DNA of 64,000 bases from Lachnospiraceae bacterium (GTDB lineage Bacteria > Bacillota > Clostridia > Lachnospirales > Lachnospiraceae), in the NCBI GenBank assembly GCA_022845895.1, contig AP025573.1, positions 778,501 to 842,500 of the forward strand, in the 5' to 3' direction. The notes under the pieces were generated by a model. It made no database searches and had not been told where the DNA came from. It was given only the letters and a program-made list of their open reading frames with translations. Position 1 is the first letter of the stretch. Each line of letters begins with the position of its first letter. This document shows, piece after piece, positions 24,088-31,606 of this stretch. The translations under genes were made by a program, and so were the position numbers.

Positions 24088-24459
24088 TTATGCCCCGGCT
24101 TTCCACAATCCGTGCAGATTGCAGTATTCATATGCAGCGACAAATTCGTCTCCGTCCTCCAGCGTGAAGACTGCTTTTGGCTCTTCACCTGGCATGAGCC
24201 TGCGGTACTGACCGCCCATCTTCGTCTCGATAAAGATGACGGTGATGGAATGCTCCTCCAGCATCGGATGTGAGACAGAGCCTATGGATACCTCGACACT
24301 GTTTCCGTTGACGTTTACGACAGGTACGTGCTTTTCCTGTGCCGCGTCCGTCGTGTTCGCAGTAAGTTCCTCGATTTGCGGCGCTTTATTCTGATCCCCA
24401 ATCGCGACAAGTTCTAAAAATATATTGTGAGAGTTCTGGTCTTTGTAAAAATTTCCCAT
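24088..24459 (-). CDS. Superoxide reductase (desulfoferrodoxin/neelaredoxin type)
   Basis: 123 aa. It reduces superoxide to hydrogen peroxide at a mononuclear iron site. The ligands are His44, His64, His70, Cys113 and His116; the flanking EKHVP and SHPMLEEH and CNLHGLWK motifs are classic. The first 40 residues lack the four-cysteine desulforedoxin centre, so it has a single iron site but a longer N-terminus than common neelaredoxins. AAGGAGG precedes the ATG at 24459. Rubredoxin follows in the same unit. Confidence 0.92.
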   Translation of the reverse strand: MGNFYKDQNSHNIFLELVAIGDQNKAPQIEELTANTTDAAQEKHVPVVNVNGNSVEVSIGSVSHPMLEEHSITVIFIETKMGGQYRRLMPGEEPKAVFTLEDGDEFVAAYEYCNLHGLWKAGA

Positions 24460-24539
24460 GTAAAAAACCTCCTTCATTTTATTTCATTTAGTTTATGTTC
24501 TTTCTGGTAATAGAATACATAAAAACAAAAATGATTTCC

Positions 24540-24627
24540 GTAACATTTGTTACAAAATCCGAAAGTTTTAAATTTCCGTAAAGCAAGGTAATAATTATAA
24601 ATAAAAATTTAATGAATATCATTAAAT
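24540..24627. promoter_or_regulatory. Two palindromes between the superoxide reductase and DUF2975 genes
   Basis: GTAACATTTGTTAC (24540-24553) and ATTTAATGA-ATA-TCATTAAAT (24607-24627) are perfect or near-perfect palindromes in an AT-rich 228-base divergent region (24460-24687). The second resembles Fur/PerR-type operators. Which gene each controls is unresolved. Confidence 0.5.
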
Positions 24628-24687
24628 AATGGTTGATATATATTAATTCATATGTTATTATTAGTGAAAAAGAAGGGGGTTAATCAG

Positions 24688-25197
24688 ATGGAAGAAAAGA
24701 AAACGAAGATGGATGATGTAGAAAACGAAGAGCAATATTTTTCTCTCAAATTTCGTATTTTACTATATACGGCTCTTGTTTTAACAGGAATGTCGACACT
24801 AATGGGAATATTGATAATTCCCATGTTTTTGGAAGCTTTAATGGGTAAAGGAGGAATAAAGCTTGAGGAAGGAGCCTATAATGGATTCTACTGGCAGTTC
24901 GTATTTTGGTTATCGTTATCTTTATTCTTCTTTATGCTTATGAAGATAAAAAAAAGCAAGAAGCCATTTTCAGACAGGATGATCAGATGCTTTATGATGA
25001 TAGGAATATTATTCGTGGCAGGTGCAGTTTTGTTCCCATTTTTTCCAAACTATGCAATGCCTAATTTTCTTCTGTTTTCTACCAAGGGTATATTTGTGGA
25101 CGGGTGGCCGTTTATAGGTGGTATTGTGCTGATTCTCGTCAGCCAGATTATGAAATATGGTCTTAGATACCAGAAAGAAATCGATACGCTTATATAG
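24688..25197 (+). CDS. DUF2975 membrane protein
   Basis: 169 aa with four membrane segments near residues 22-46, 66-84, 98-118 and 136-154. This matches DUF2975 proteins of Firmicutes, which are almost always paired with a small YozG-type helix-turn-helix protein, as here. AAGGGGG before the ATG at 24688 sets the start; an upstream in-frame ATG lacks a site. Function is unknown; the pair is thought to be a membrane-linked regulatory unit. Confidence 0.8.
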   Translation: MEEKKTKMDDVENEEQYFSLKFRILLYTALVLTGMSTLMGILIIPMFLEALMGKGGIKLEEGAYNGFYWQFVFWLSLSLFFFMLMKIKKSKKPFSDRMIRCFMMIGILFVAGAVLFPFFPNYAMPNFLLFSTKGIFVDGWPFIGGIVLILVSQIMKYGLRYQKEIDTLI

Positions 25198-25211
25198 CAG
25201 GAGGTAGAGGA

Positions 25212-25424
25212 ATGGCGATAATATTACGGCTTGACCGGATGATGGCAGACCGCAAGATGTCATTGAACGAACTGTCAGTAAAGGTCGGCATATCTAATGT
25301 GAACCTGTCGAACCTTAAGACGGGAAAGGTAAAGGCGATACGGTTCTCTACGCTTGAGGCCATCTGTGATGTGCTGGACTGCCAGCCCGGCGACATATTG
25401 GAATATGAAAGGGATGAAAAATAA
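25212..25424 (+). CDS. YozG-type helix-turn-helix regulator
   Basis: 70 aa. It is an Xre-like domain: LDRMMADRKMSLNELSVKVGISNVNLSNLKTGKVKAIRFSTLEAICDVLDCQPGDILEY. It begins 14 bases after DUF2975 with AGGAGGTAGAGG ahead of the ATG and is surely cotranscribed with it. Confidence 0.9.
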   Translation: MAIILRLDRMMADRKMSLNELSVKVGISNVNLSNLKTGKVKAIRFSTLEAICDVLDCQPGDILEYERDEK

Positions 25425-25477
25425 TAAATCTTTAAGATTTAAGTCCCGCAATCTTAATAATAAGCTGGTAAAATATA

Positions 25478-25504
25478 CCTGTTGGATTGTTGTTGCCCAA
25501 CAGG
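25478..25504 (+). promoter_or_regulatory. Hairpin in the leader of the cyclase gene
   Basis: CCTGTTGG and CCAACAGG, 8-bp perfect arms with an 11-base loop, 31 bases before the GTG start of the cyclase gene. Role unknown. Confidence 0.45.
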
Positions 25505-25535
25505 CATATGTCATGCAGAAAGGAAGGGATAATCT

Positions 25536-26177
25536 GTGGAAATTATCGATCTTACCTATACGTTAGACAAAGATACTCCAGTGTGGCCAGGGACGCCGAA
25601 GCCAAGGCTCGGCAGCTTATGCGGCTACGGAAGCGACGGCTTCAGGGAGACGGCCCTGACGCTTACCTCACACACGGGCACCCATATGGATGCACCGGCC
25701 CATCTGTTCGCAAAGGGAAAGACGCTGGAACATTTTCCGACAGCCCAGTTCCTTGGCAAAGCAGCGGTCATAGACTGCACCGGAATCAAAGAGGGCGAGT
25801 ATATCACATGTAAATACATAGAACCGGTGAGAGAGCTGGCGGATGCAGCTGATTTTCTGCTGTTCAGGACAGGATGGGAAGAGTTCTGGGGACAGGAGAA
25901 GTACATGAGACATTCTCCGGGACTGGAGGCCGATACGGCAAAGTATATTGCCAGGGCAGGTAAAAAAGGAGTAGGTATAGATACGATGAGCATCGATACG
26001 GCGGACGCCAGGGAGCTTCCCGCGCATAAGGTGCTTCTTGGGACGAACCAGATGGTAATCATAGAGAATCTCTGCAACCTGGGGAAACTTGGGGACGCTC
26101 TTGTAGACTTCATCGCCCTACCACTGAAGTATGAATGTGCAGACGGTGCGCCTGTGCGGGCGATAGCATATATTTGA
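25536..26177 (+). CDS. Cyclase family metal-dependent hydrolase (kynurenine formamidase-like)
   Basis: 213 aa. The metal-binding signature SHTGTHMDAPAHLF lies near residues 46-59, with a second conserved part GIDTMSIDTADARELPAHKVLL. This fold hydrolyses or cyclises amides and lactones; KynB is the best known member. No tryptophan-degradation genes are near, so the substrate is open. It starts with GTG at 25536 after AGGAAGGG. Confidence 0.85.
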   Translation: MEIIDLTYTLDKDTPVWPGTPKPRLGSLCGYGSDGFRETALTLTSHTGTHMDAPAHLFAKGKTLEHFPTAQFLGKAAVIDCTGIKEGEYITCKYIEPVRELADAADFLLFRTGWEEFWGQEKYMRHSPGLEADTAKYIARAGKKGVGIDTMSIDTADARELPAHKVLLGTNQMVIIENLCNLGKLGDALVDFIALPLKYECADGAPVRAIAYI

Positions 26178-26181
26178 CACC

Positions 26182-26209
26182 TTATTGAACATTAGCAGTT
26201 CAATAAGTA
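26182..26209. terminator. Hairpin after the cyclase gene
   Basis: CTTATTGAAC and GTTCAATAAG are perfect 10-bp arms with a 7-base loop. No strong T run follows, so termination activity is uncertain. Confidence 0.5.
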
Positions 26210-26296
26210 TGCCTGATTGAACAAAAATACTGGACAACTTTGAATCTTCGGCGATACAATGGTTAAGATGAACAGTGAGAAAGGCAGGAGATTCTT

Positions 26297-26800
26297 TTGA
26301 GAGAACAGTTGACAGAAGGTGACGTGCGCAAAATTAAAGAAGAGATAGAATACCGCAAGCTTGTCGTGCGCAAAAAAGAGCTGGAGGCCGTGAAAGAAGC
26401 CAGAGCCCAGGGGGATCTGAGCGAGAACTTCGAGTACAAGGCGGCAAAGCAGGACAAGAACCGGAACGAAAGCCGCATCAGGTATCTGGAGAGGATGCTG
26501 AAGACAGCGAAGATCGTCTCGGATACGTCCGGGGAGGATGAGGTCGGAATTAACAATACGGTGGAGCTGTACTTTGAAGAAGATGATGAGACGGAGACGT
26601 ACCGGCTCGTCACAAGCGTACGCGGCAATTCTCTGGAGGGACGTATCAGCATAGAGTCGCCACTGGGGAAGGCGATACTGGGACACAAAGTGGGAGACCG
26701 GATCAGAGTGAAGACAAGTGGGGAAGATGGATACTACATCGTTGTCAGGTCTATTGATAAATCAACGGATGAGAGTGGTGATAAGATACGCAAGTTCTGA
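26297..26800 (+). CDS. GreA/GreB family transcription elongation factor
   Basis: 167 aa. The N-terminal coiled coil contains the acidic tip sequence ARAQGDLSENFEYKAAKQDKNRNESRI. The C-terminal FKBP-like domain ends in ESPLGKAILGHKVGDRIRV. It rescues backtracked RNA polymerase by stimulating transcript cleavage. The start is a TTG with GGCAGGAG at 26282-26289. It stands just before the TPP riboswitch and is not part of the thiamine operon. Confidence 0.9.
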   Translation: MREQLTEGDVRKIKEEIEYRKLVVRKKELEAVKEARAQGDLSENFEYKAAKQDKNRNESRIRYLERMLKTAKIVSDTSGEDEVGINNTVELYFEEDDETETYRLVTSVRGNSLEGRISIESPLGKAILGHKVGDRIRVKTSGEDGYYIVVRSIDKSTDESGDKIRKF

Positions 26801-26879
26801 TTTTTCGTCTGCATGTCCCATTCTACCGTTGCAAATTCTGGAAAACGTAGTATAATGAAGATTGTGAAAACAACATAGC

Positions 26880-26982
26880 AACAAGGGGGGCTCGCGGAAA
26901 GCGGGCTGAGAGTAAGCTGTCATTGCTTTGACCCGTAACCTGATTTGGATAATGCCAACGTAGGGATATAGCGTGAGTAATA
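26880..26982 (+). ncRNA. TPP riboswitch (THI element)
   Basis: Conserved elements in order: GGGGGGCTC, GGGCTGAGA, TTTGACCCGTAACCTGAT, GGATAATGCCAACGTAGGGA. The aptamer is followed by a terminator at 26987-27020, so thiamine pyrophosphate should stop transcription of the thi operon. Confidence 0.96.
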
Positions 26983-26986
26983 TTAA

Positions 26987-27020
26987 CGGATATGTCAGAC
27001 TTTGGCATATCCGTTTTTTC
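26987..27020 (+). terminator. Riboswitch expression-platform terminator
   Basis: ACGGATATG and CATATCCGT arms with a short loop and TTTTTTC. It lies between the TPP aptamer and thiM. Confidence 0.92.
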
Positions 27021-27048
27021 AATATTTATATCAAAGGAGGAAATAAAA

Positions 27049-27870
27049 ATGCTGGGAATCTGTTTGGACGAAGTGAGAAGGCAAGGCACGCTTGTACATA
27101 ACATCACGAACTATGTAACGGTCAACGATGTGGCGAACATGCTCCTTGCCTGCGGGGGGAGCCCGATTATGTCGGATGAGGAGAAAGACGTGGAAGATAT
27201 CACTTCTATCTGCAATGGGCTGAATATCAATATCGGCACGCTAAACCGTCGGACGATAGAAGCGATGCTCCTTGCGGGAAAGAAGGCAAAAGGACTTGGG
27301 CACGCCGTGCTGCTCGACCCGGTAGGCGCCGGTGCGAGCCGGCTGCGTACAGAGACTGCACTAAAGCTGATGGAAGAGATAAGCTTTGACGTCATCCGGG
27401 GCAATATATCGGAGATTAAGACGTTAGCGTACGGAAGCGGCAGTACGAAAGGCGTGGATGCAGATGTGGCCGAAGCGGTGACAGAGGAGAACCTTGATGA
27501 GGCCGTTGCCTTTGTAAAGGCATTTGCAGCGAAAGCGGGATGCATTGCAGCCGTCACGGGAGCCATTGACCTTGTGAGCGACGGCTCAGACTGCTACGTG
27601 ATACGGAACGGCCGTCCCGAGATGGGAAGGATTACAGGGACTGGATGCCAGCTGTCCGGCATGATGACTGCATTTGTCGCCGCCAATAAAGGGCAGGAGC
27701 TTAAGGCTGCCGCAGCTGCCGTGTGCGCCATGGGCCTCGCCGGAGAGATCGGGTGGAACTATATGCAGGAAGGCGAAGGGAATGCCACGTACCGGAATCG
27801 AATCATCGACGCGGTGTACAACATGGACGGAAAGACGCTGGAGCAAGGAGCGAAGTATGAAGTGCGATAA
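27049..27870 (+). CDS. thiM: Hydroxyethylthiazole kinase
   Basis: 273 aa. It phosphorylates 5-(2-hydroxyethyl)-4-methylthiazole for thiamine salvage. Motifs are VHNITNYVTVNDVANMLLACGGSPIM at the N-terminus, LDPVGAGASRLR and the ATP site GRITGTGCQLSGM. AAAGGAGG at 27033-27040 fixes the ATG at 27049. It is the first gene after the TPP riboswitch and overlaps thiE by 14 bases. Confidence 0.96.
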   Translation: MLGICLDEVRRQGTLVHNITNYVTVNDVANMLLACGGSPIMSDEEKDVEDITSICNGLNINIGTLNRRTIEAMLLAGKKAKGLGHAVLLDPVGAGASRLRTETALKLMEEISFDVIRGNISEIKTLAYGSGSTKGVDADVAEAVTEENLDEAVAFVKAFAAKAGCIAAVTGAIDLVSDGSDCYVIRNGRPEMGRITGTGCQLSGMMTAFVAANKGQELKAAAAAVCAMGLAGEIGWNYMQEGEGNATYRNRIIDAVYNMDGKTLEQGAKYEVR

Positions 27871-28498
27871 AAAGAGCCTGCTGCTATACGCAGTGACGGA
27901 CAGAAGGTGGCTCGGAGCGGACACGCTGTCCGGACAGGTAGAAGAGGCGATCAAAGGCGGCGTGACGTTCGTCCAGCTGAGGGAAAAGAATCTGGATGAG
28001 GGCCGGTTCCTCCGGGAGGCAAAGGAACTGCAGCAGCTTTGCAGGAGATACGGCGTTCCGTTCGTCATCAACGACAATGTGGAGATAGCAGCCGCGATAG
28101 GTGCAGATGGTGTGCATGTGGGGCAGAGCGATATGGAGGCAGGGGATGTCCGGGACAGGCTCGGACCGGATAAGATTATCGGTGTATCTGCTCAGACGGT
28201 AGAACAGGCGCTGCTTGCCGAGGCGCGGGGGGCAGATTACCTTGGCGTGGGAGCCGTGTTTTCTACCGGTTCCAAAGCAGATGCCGTGGAGGTGAGCCAG
28301 GACACGCTCAAGGATATCTGCAGAGCGGTAAAGATTCCGGTCATCGCCATAGGCGGAATCAATCAGGATAATATAGGCAGTCTTGCAGGCAGCGGAATCT
28401 GCGGCGTCGCGGTCATCAGCGCGATATTCGGCGCAGGGGATATCGAAGAGGCGGCCAGGGAGCTGAAAGCTGCGGCCGGGAAAATGGTGGGAGCATGA
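27857..28498 (+). CDS. thiE: Thiamine phosphate synthase
   Basis: 213 aa TIM barrel. It joins hydroxymethylpyrimidine diphosphate and thiazole phosphate to thiamine phosphate. Key parts: LLLYAVTDRRWLG, GVTFVQLREKNLDE, VPFVINDNVEIAAAIGADGVHVGQSD, and IPVIAIGGINQDNI. The ATG at 27857 lies inside the end of thiM. It overlaps the next HAD gene by ATGA. Confidence 0.96.
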   Translation: MKCDKKSLLLYAVTDRRWLGADTLSGQVEEAIKGGVTFVQLREKNLDEGRFLREAKELQQLCRRYGVPFVINDNVEIAAAIGADGVHVGQSDMEAGDVRDRLGPDKIIGVSAQTVEQALLAEARGADYLGVGAVFSTGSKADAVEVSQDTLKDICRAVKIPVIAIGGINQDNIGSLAGSGICGVAVISAIFGAGDIEEAARELKAAAGKMVGA

Positions 28499-29157
28499 TC
28501 AAGGGAGCCATATTTGATATAGACGGGACGCTTCTCGATTCGATGCCTGTGTGGGACGAAGCGGGGGAGCGTTATCTGAAGTCCATAGGCCTTGCCGCAG
28601 AGTACGGGCTTGGAGAGAAGATGTTCTCCATGACGATGGAGGAAGGAGCACGATACCTGAAGGAGACATACCGGATTTCGGACAGCACCGCCGGTATTGT
28701 GGACGGAATCAATCGGCAGATTGAGGAGTTCTACCTGTATGAGGCAGAGATTAAGACCGGGGCGGAAGAGTATCTTGACAGGCTTGCGGAAAAGTCCGTA
28801 CGGCTTACGGCGGCCACATCCAGCGACCGGTATCTTGTGGAGGCGGCCTTCGTCCGTCTCGGGATTGACAGATACTTTGATGAAGTATTCACCTGCTCCG
28901 AAGCAGGGGCAGGAAAAGATAAGCCGACAATATACCTAAAGGCGGCTTCCTGCATGGGCACGAAGCCGGAAGAGACGCTCGTATTTGAAGATGCATTGCA
29001 TGCGATTGAAACATCCGTGGCATCAGGCTTTATAACTGTTGGGATATACGACGCCTCAAGCGAAGGACAGCAGGAAGAAATCTGCCGTAGGGCGCAGCTG
29101 TACCTGAAGGCATTCGGTGATTTCGATACATTTTGGAAATCAGCATCAGCATGTTGA
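28495..29157 (+). CDS. HAD-family phosphatase in the thiamine operon
   Basis: 220 aa. The nucleophile motif FDIDGTLLDS contains Asp8 and Asp10. Later motifs are TAATSS, GKDKPTIYLKA and VFEDALHAIETSVASGF, with the cap domain between. It is coupled to thiE by ATGA. In organisms lacking a thiamine phosphate kinase a HAD enzyme may dephosphorylate thiamine phosphate, but thiamine use normally needs TPP, so a salvage or repair role is equally possible. Confidence 0.85.
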   Translation: MIKGAIFDIDGTLLDSMPVWDEAGERYLKSIGLAAEYGLGEKMFSMTMEEGARYLKETYRISDSTAGIVDGINRQIEEFYLYEAEIKTGAEEYLDRLAEKSVRLTAATSSDRYLVEAAFVRLGIDRYFDEVFTCSEAGAGKDKPTIYLKAASCMGTKPEETLVFEDALHAIETSVASGFITVGIYDASSEGQQEEICRRAQLYLKAFGDFDTFWKSASAC

Positions 29158-29267
29158 TTTGAAGCGGCTGATTGGGGGCACCACCTTCCGCCGCTATATA
29201 AAATTAATGCTAGTAACACACCCTCAGCTGACGCGAGGAGATATTACGAAGAAAAGAGGAAGAAAAA

Positions 29268-30095
29268 ATGAGAACAGCATTAACAATCGCTGGAAGTGAT
29301 TCCAGCGGAGGCGCCGGCATCCAGGCAGACATTAAGACGATGACCGCAAATGGCGTATACGCCATGAGCGCGATAACCGCACTTACTGCACAGAACACGA
29401 CCGGCGTGACAGGGATTATGGAAGTAACTCCGCAATTTTTAGAAGAACAGCTCGATGACATATTTACCGATATCCGTCCAGATGCGGTAAAGATAGGTAT
29501 GGTATCGGCGGGCCCGCTTATTAAAGTGATTGCCTCTGTGCTGAAGAAGTATGAGGCAAAGCATGTGGTAGTGGATCCGGTCATGGTGGCGACGAGCGGT
29601 TCCAGGCTCATCAGCGACGATGCCATCGAAGTGCTCAAGGTATCGCTTCTTCCGCTGGCGGAAGTGCTGACGCCGAATATTCCGGAGGTGGAGGTCCTGT
29701 CGGGAATGCGTGTAAGGACAGAAGAGGATATGGCGTCTGCCGCAGAGTACATCGGCAGAACCTACCACTGTGCCGTGCTCTGTAAAGGAGGGCATCAGCT
29801 CAATGATGCCAACGACCTGCTGTACCGGGACGGTGAATGCCTCTGGTTCCGGGGGAGGCACATTGACAATCCGAACACCCATGGGACCGGCTGCACGCTT
29901 TCAAGCGCCATCGCCTCGAACCTCGCGAAGGGATATGGCATGGAGGCTGCTGTGGAGCGGGCGAAGGCGTATATCTCAGGAGCGTTGTCCGCCATGCTGG
30001 ACCTTGGGAAAGGAAGCGGGCCGATGAACCATGCGTTTGACCTGGAGAGCGAGTTCATCGGGGGCACAGATGAGGACAAGGGGGTATGGCTGTAA
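29268..30095 (+). CDS. thiD: Hydroxymethylpyrimidine/phosphomethylpyrimidine kinase
   Basis: 275 aa. It phosphorylates HMP twice to the diphosphate used by ThiE. ALTIAGSDSSGGAGIQADIKTM at the N-terminus and NTHGTGCTLSSAIASNLA near residue 205 are diagnostic of this ribokinase-like family. It lies 110 bases after the HAD gene and overlaps the transporter gene by 10 bases, so ThiD and the transporter are one unit. Confidence 0.97.
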   Translation: MRTALTIAGSDSSGGAGIQADIKTMTANGVYAMSAITALTAQNTTGVTGIMEVTPQFLEEQLDDIFTDIRPDAVKIGMVSAGPLIKVIASVLKKYEAKHVVVDPVMVATSGSRLISDDAIEVLKVSLLPLAEVLTPNIPEVEVLSGMRVRTEEDMASAAEYIGRTYHCAVLCKGGHQLNDANDLLYRDGECLWFRGRHIDNPNTHGTGCTLSSAIASNLAKGYGMEAAVERAKAYISGALSAMLDLGKGSGPMNHAFDLESEFIGGTDEDKGVWL

Positions 30096-31294
30096 TGGAA
30101 AAGAGACGTACTTCTATCTTTGAAAACGGTTTGATCTGGTTTGGCGCGGGCGTTTCCATTGCGGAGATCCTTACGGGCACCTATCTGGCGCCCCTCGGGT
30201 TCAGGAAAGGTCTGGCGGCCATTATCCTTGGCCATATCATCGGATGCACGATGCTCTTTTTTGCCGGGCTTATCGGTGCAAAGACGAGGAAGAGCGCCAT
30301 GGAGACGGTTAAGATGAGCTTCGGACAGAAGGGCAGCCTGCTGTTCTCCGTATTGAATGTACTGCAGCTTACCGGCTGGACCGCTATCATGATATATGAC
30401 GGAGCACTGGCGGCAGACGGGGTGCTGAATACGGGCGCGTGGATATGGTGCCTCGTCATTGGTGCCCTTATTCTGCTGTGGATTGCCATCGGCATTACGA
30501 ATCTCGGGAAGATCAATACGGTAGCCATGGCGGCGCTGTTCGTGCTGACGCTTATCCTGAGCAAGGTCATATTCTTCGGTGGGGCACATGCGGGAATCAT
30601 CTCAGGTGAAGGGATGACGTTCGGCGCGGCCGTGGAGCTGTCCGTAGCCATGCCGCTGTCCTGGCTGCCGCTGATCAGCGATTATACGAGAGAGGCCAAA
30701 ACGCCGGTGAAGGCGACTGCCGTAAGTGCTGTAGTCTACGGTATTATCAGCTGCTGGATGTACGTGATTGGCATGGGCGCGGCCTTGTACACAGGCGAGT
30801 ATGACATCGCCCAGATCATGCTGAAGGCAGGCCTTGGCATCGCCGCGCTTCTGATTGTCATCTTCTCCACGGTAACGACGACGTTCCTGGATGCCTACTC
30901 TGCAGGAGTATCCAGCGAGTCTATCATGCCCAAGCTGAACGGAAAGCATATAGCCGCTGTTGTAACGGTCATCGGAACCGCGGCGGCCATCCTGTTTCCC
31001 ATGGATAATATTACGGACTTCCTTTACCTCATAGGGTCTGTATTTGCACCGATGATAGCGATTCAGATAGCAGATTTCTTCCTGCTGAAGAGGGACAGCA
31101 GCAAGAGACAGGCAGATATTGTCAGCCTGGTCGTCTGGCTGGCCGGATTTATCGCTTACCGCATACTTATGAACATCGACATGCCGGTAGGAAATACGCT
31201 GCCTTGTATGGCGATAACGATGATACTGTCAATCGTGGCAGAGAAGATAGCAAAGAGGGATACGAATGCACAGTCACTGTCCACGACGGATTGA
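30086..31294 (+). CDS. cytX: Cytosine-permease-like HMP transporter (CytX type)
   Basis: 402 aa with about twelve membrane segments, of the nucleobase:cation symporter-1 family. The N-terminal IWFGAGVSIAEILTGTYLAPLG and VAMPLSWLPLISDYTREAKTP are typical. Its place in a TPP-riboswitch operon right after thiD supports uptake of the pyrimidine precursor HMP rather than cytosine. The symbol follows that operon context. Confidence 0.85.
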   Translation: MAVMEKRRTSIFENGLIWFGAGVSIAEILTGTYLAPLGFRKGLAAIILGHIIGCTMLFFAGLIGAKTRKSAMETVKMSFGQKGSLLFSVLNVLQLTGWTAIMIYDGALAADGVLNTGAWIWCLVIGALILLWIAIGITNLGKINTVAMAALFVLTLILSKVIFFGGAHAGIISGEGMTFGAAVELSVAMPLSWLPLISDYTREAKTPVKATAVSAVVYGIISCWMYVIGMGAALYTGEYDIAQIMLKAGLGIAALLIVIFSTVTTTFLDAYSAGVSSESIMPKLNGKHIAAVVTVIGTAAAILFPMDNITDFLYLIGSVFAPMIAIQIADFFLLKRDSSKRQADIVSLVVWLAGFIAYRILMNIDMPVGNTLPCMAITMILSIVAEKIAKRDTNAQSLSTTD

Positions 31295-31319
31295 CTTGGC
31301 ACGATGTATCTGCTATAAT
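31291..31319 (+). promoter_or_regulatory. Promoter of the ABC-F leader transcript
   Basis: TTGACT at 31291-31296, spacer 17, TATAAT at 31314-31319. It overlaps the end of the transporter gene and starts a leader of about 280 bases. Confidence 0.8.
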
Positions 31320-31324
31320 CATAA

Positions 31325-31606
31325 AAGATTGTGACAGATGGGAGATGAAAGGATGCATTCAACTTACTGCTAATGATGTATTTGCATAGGAAAGGCTGTC
31401 AGACGATATACGTATATCGTTTCTCTTTGTTATGCGCAGAGCAGGAAAGTGGAAGCATCCATCCGTCTATATAATATACTGGTATCTTCCGGCTTGATGG
31501 CCGGGGGATTGAGCTGCGTATAGAAGGCTGTGGGAATGTACTTTCCTGCAGCTTTTTCTATTAGACGCAATTGGATTGATCAGGCCTTTTAAGAGGAGGT
31601 ATGTAT
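31325..31606 (+). promoter_or_regulatory. Long leader of the ABC-F gene with short ORF and terminator
   Basis: This gene-free stretch holds a possible 6-codon ORF at 31354-31374 (MHSTYC) with GGGAG 8-9 bases upstream, a perfect 18-base palindrome (ACGATATACGTATATCGT, 31403-31420), a second TATAAT near 31470, and a terminator-like hairpin at 31535-31561 (GCTGTGGGAA / TTTCCTGCAGC, then TTTTT). ABC-F resistance genes are often controlled by ribosome-mediated attenuation with such an arrangement. Here it is an inference. Confidence 0.6.

Noticed and set aside
31403..31420. 18-base palindrome as a transposon end
   Set aside because: Single copy, no flanking duplication; better seen as part of the ABC-F leader.
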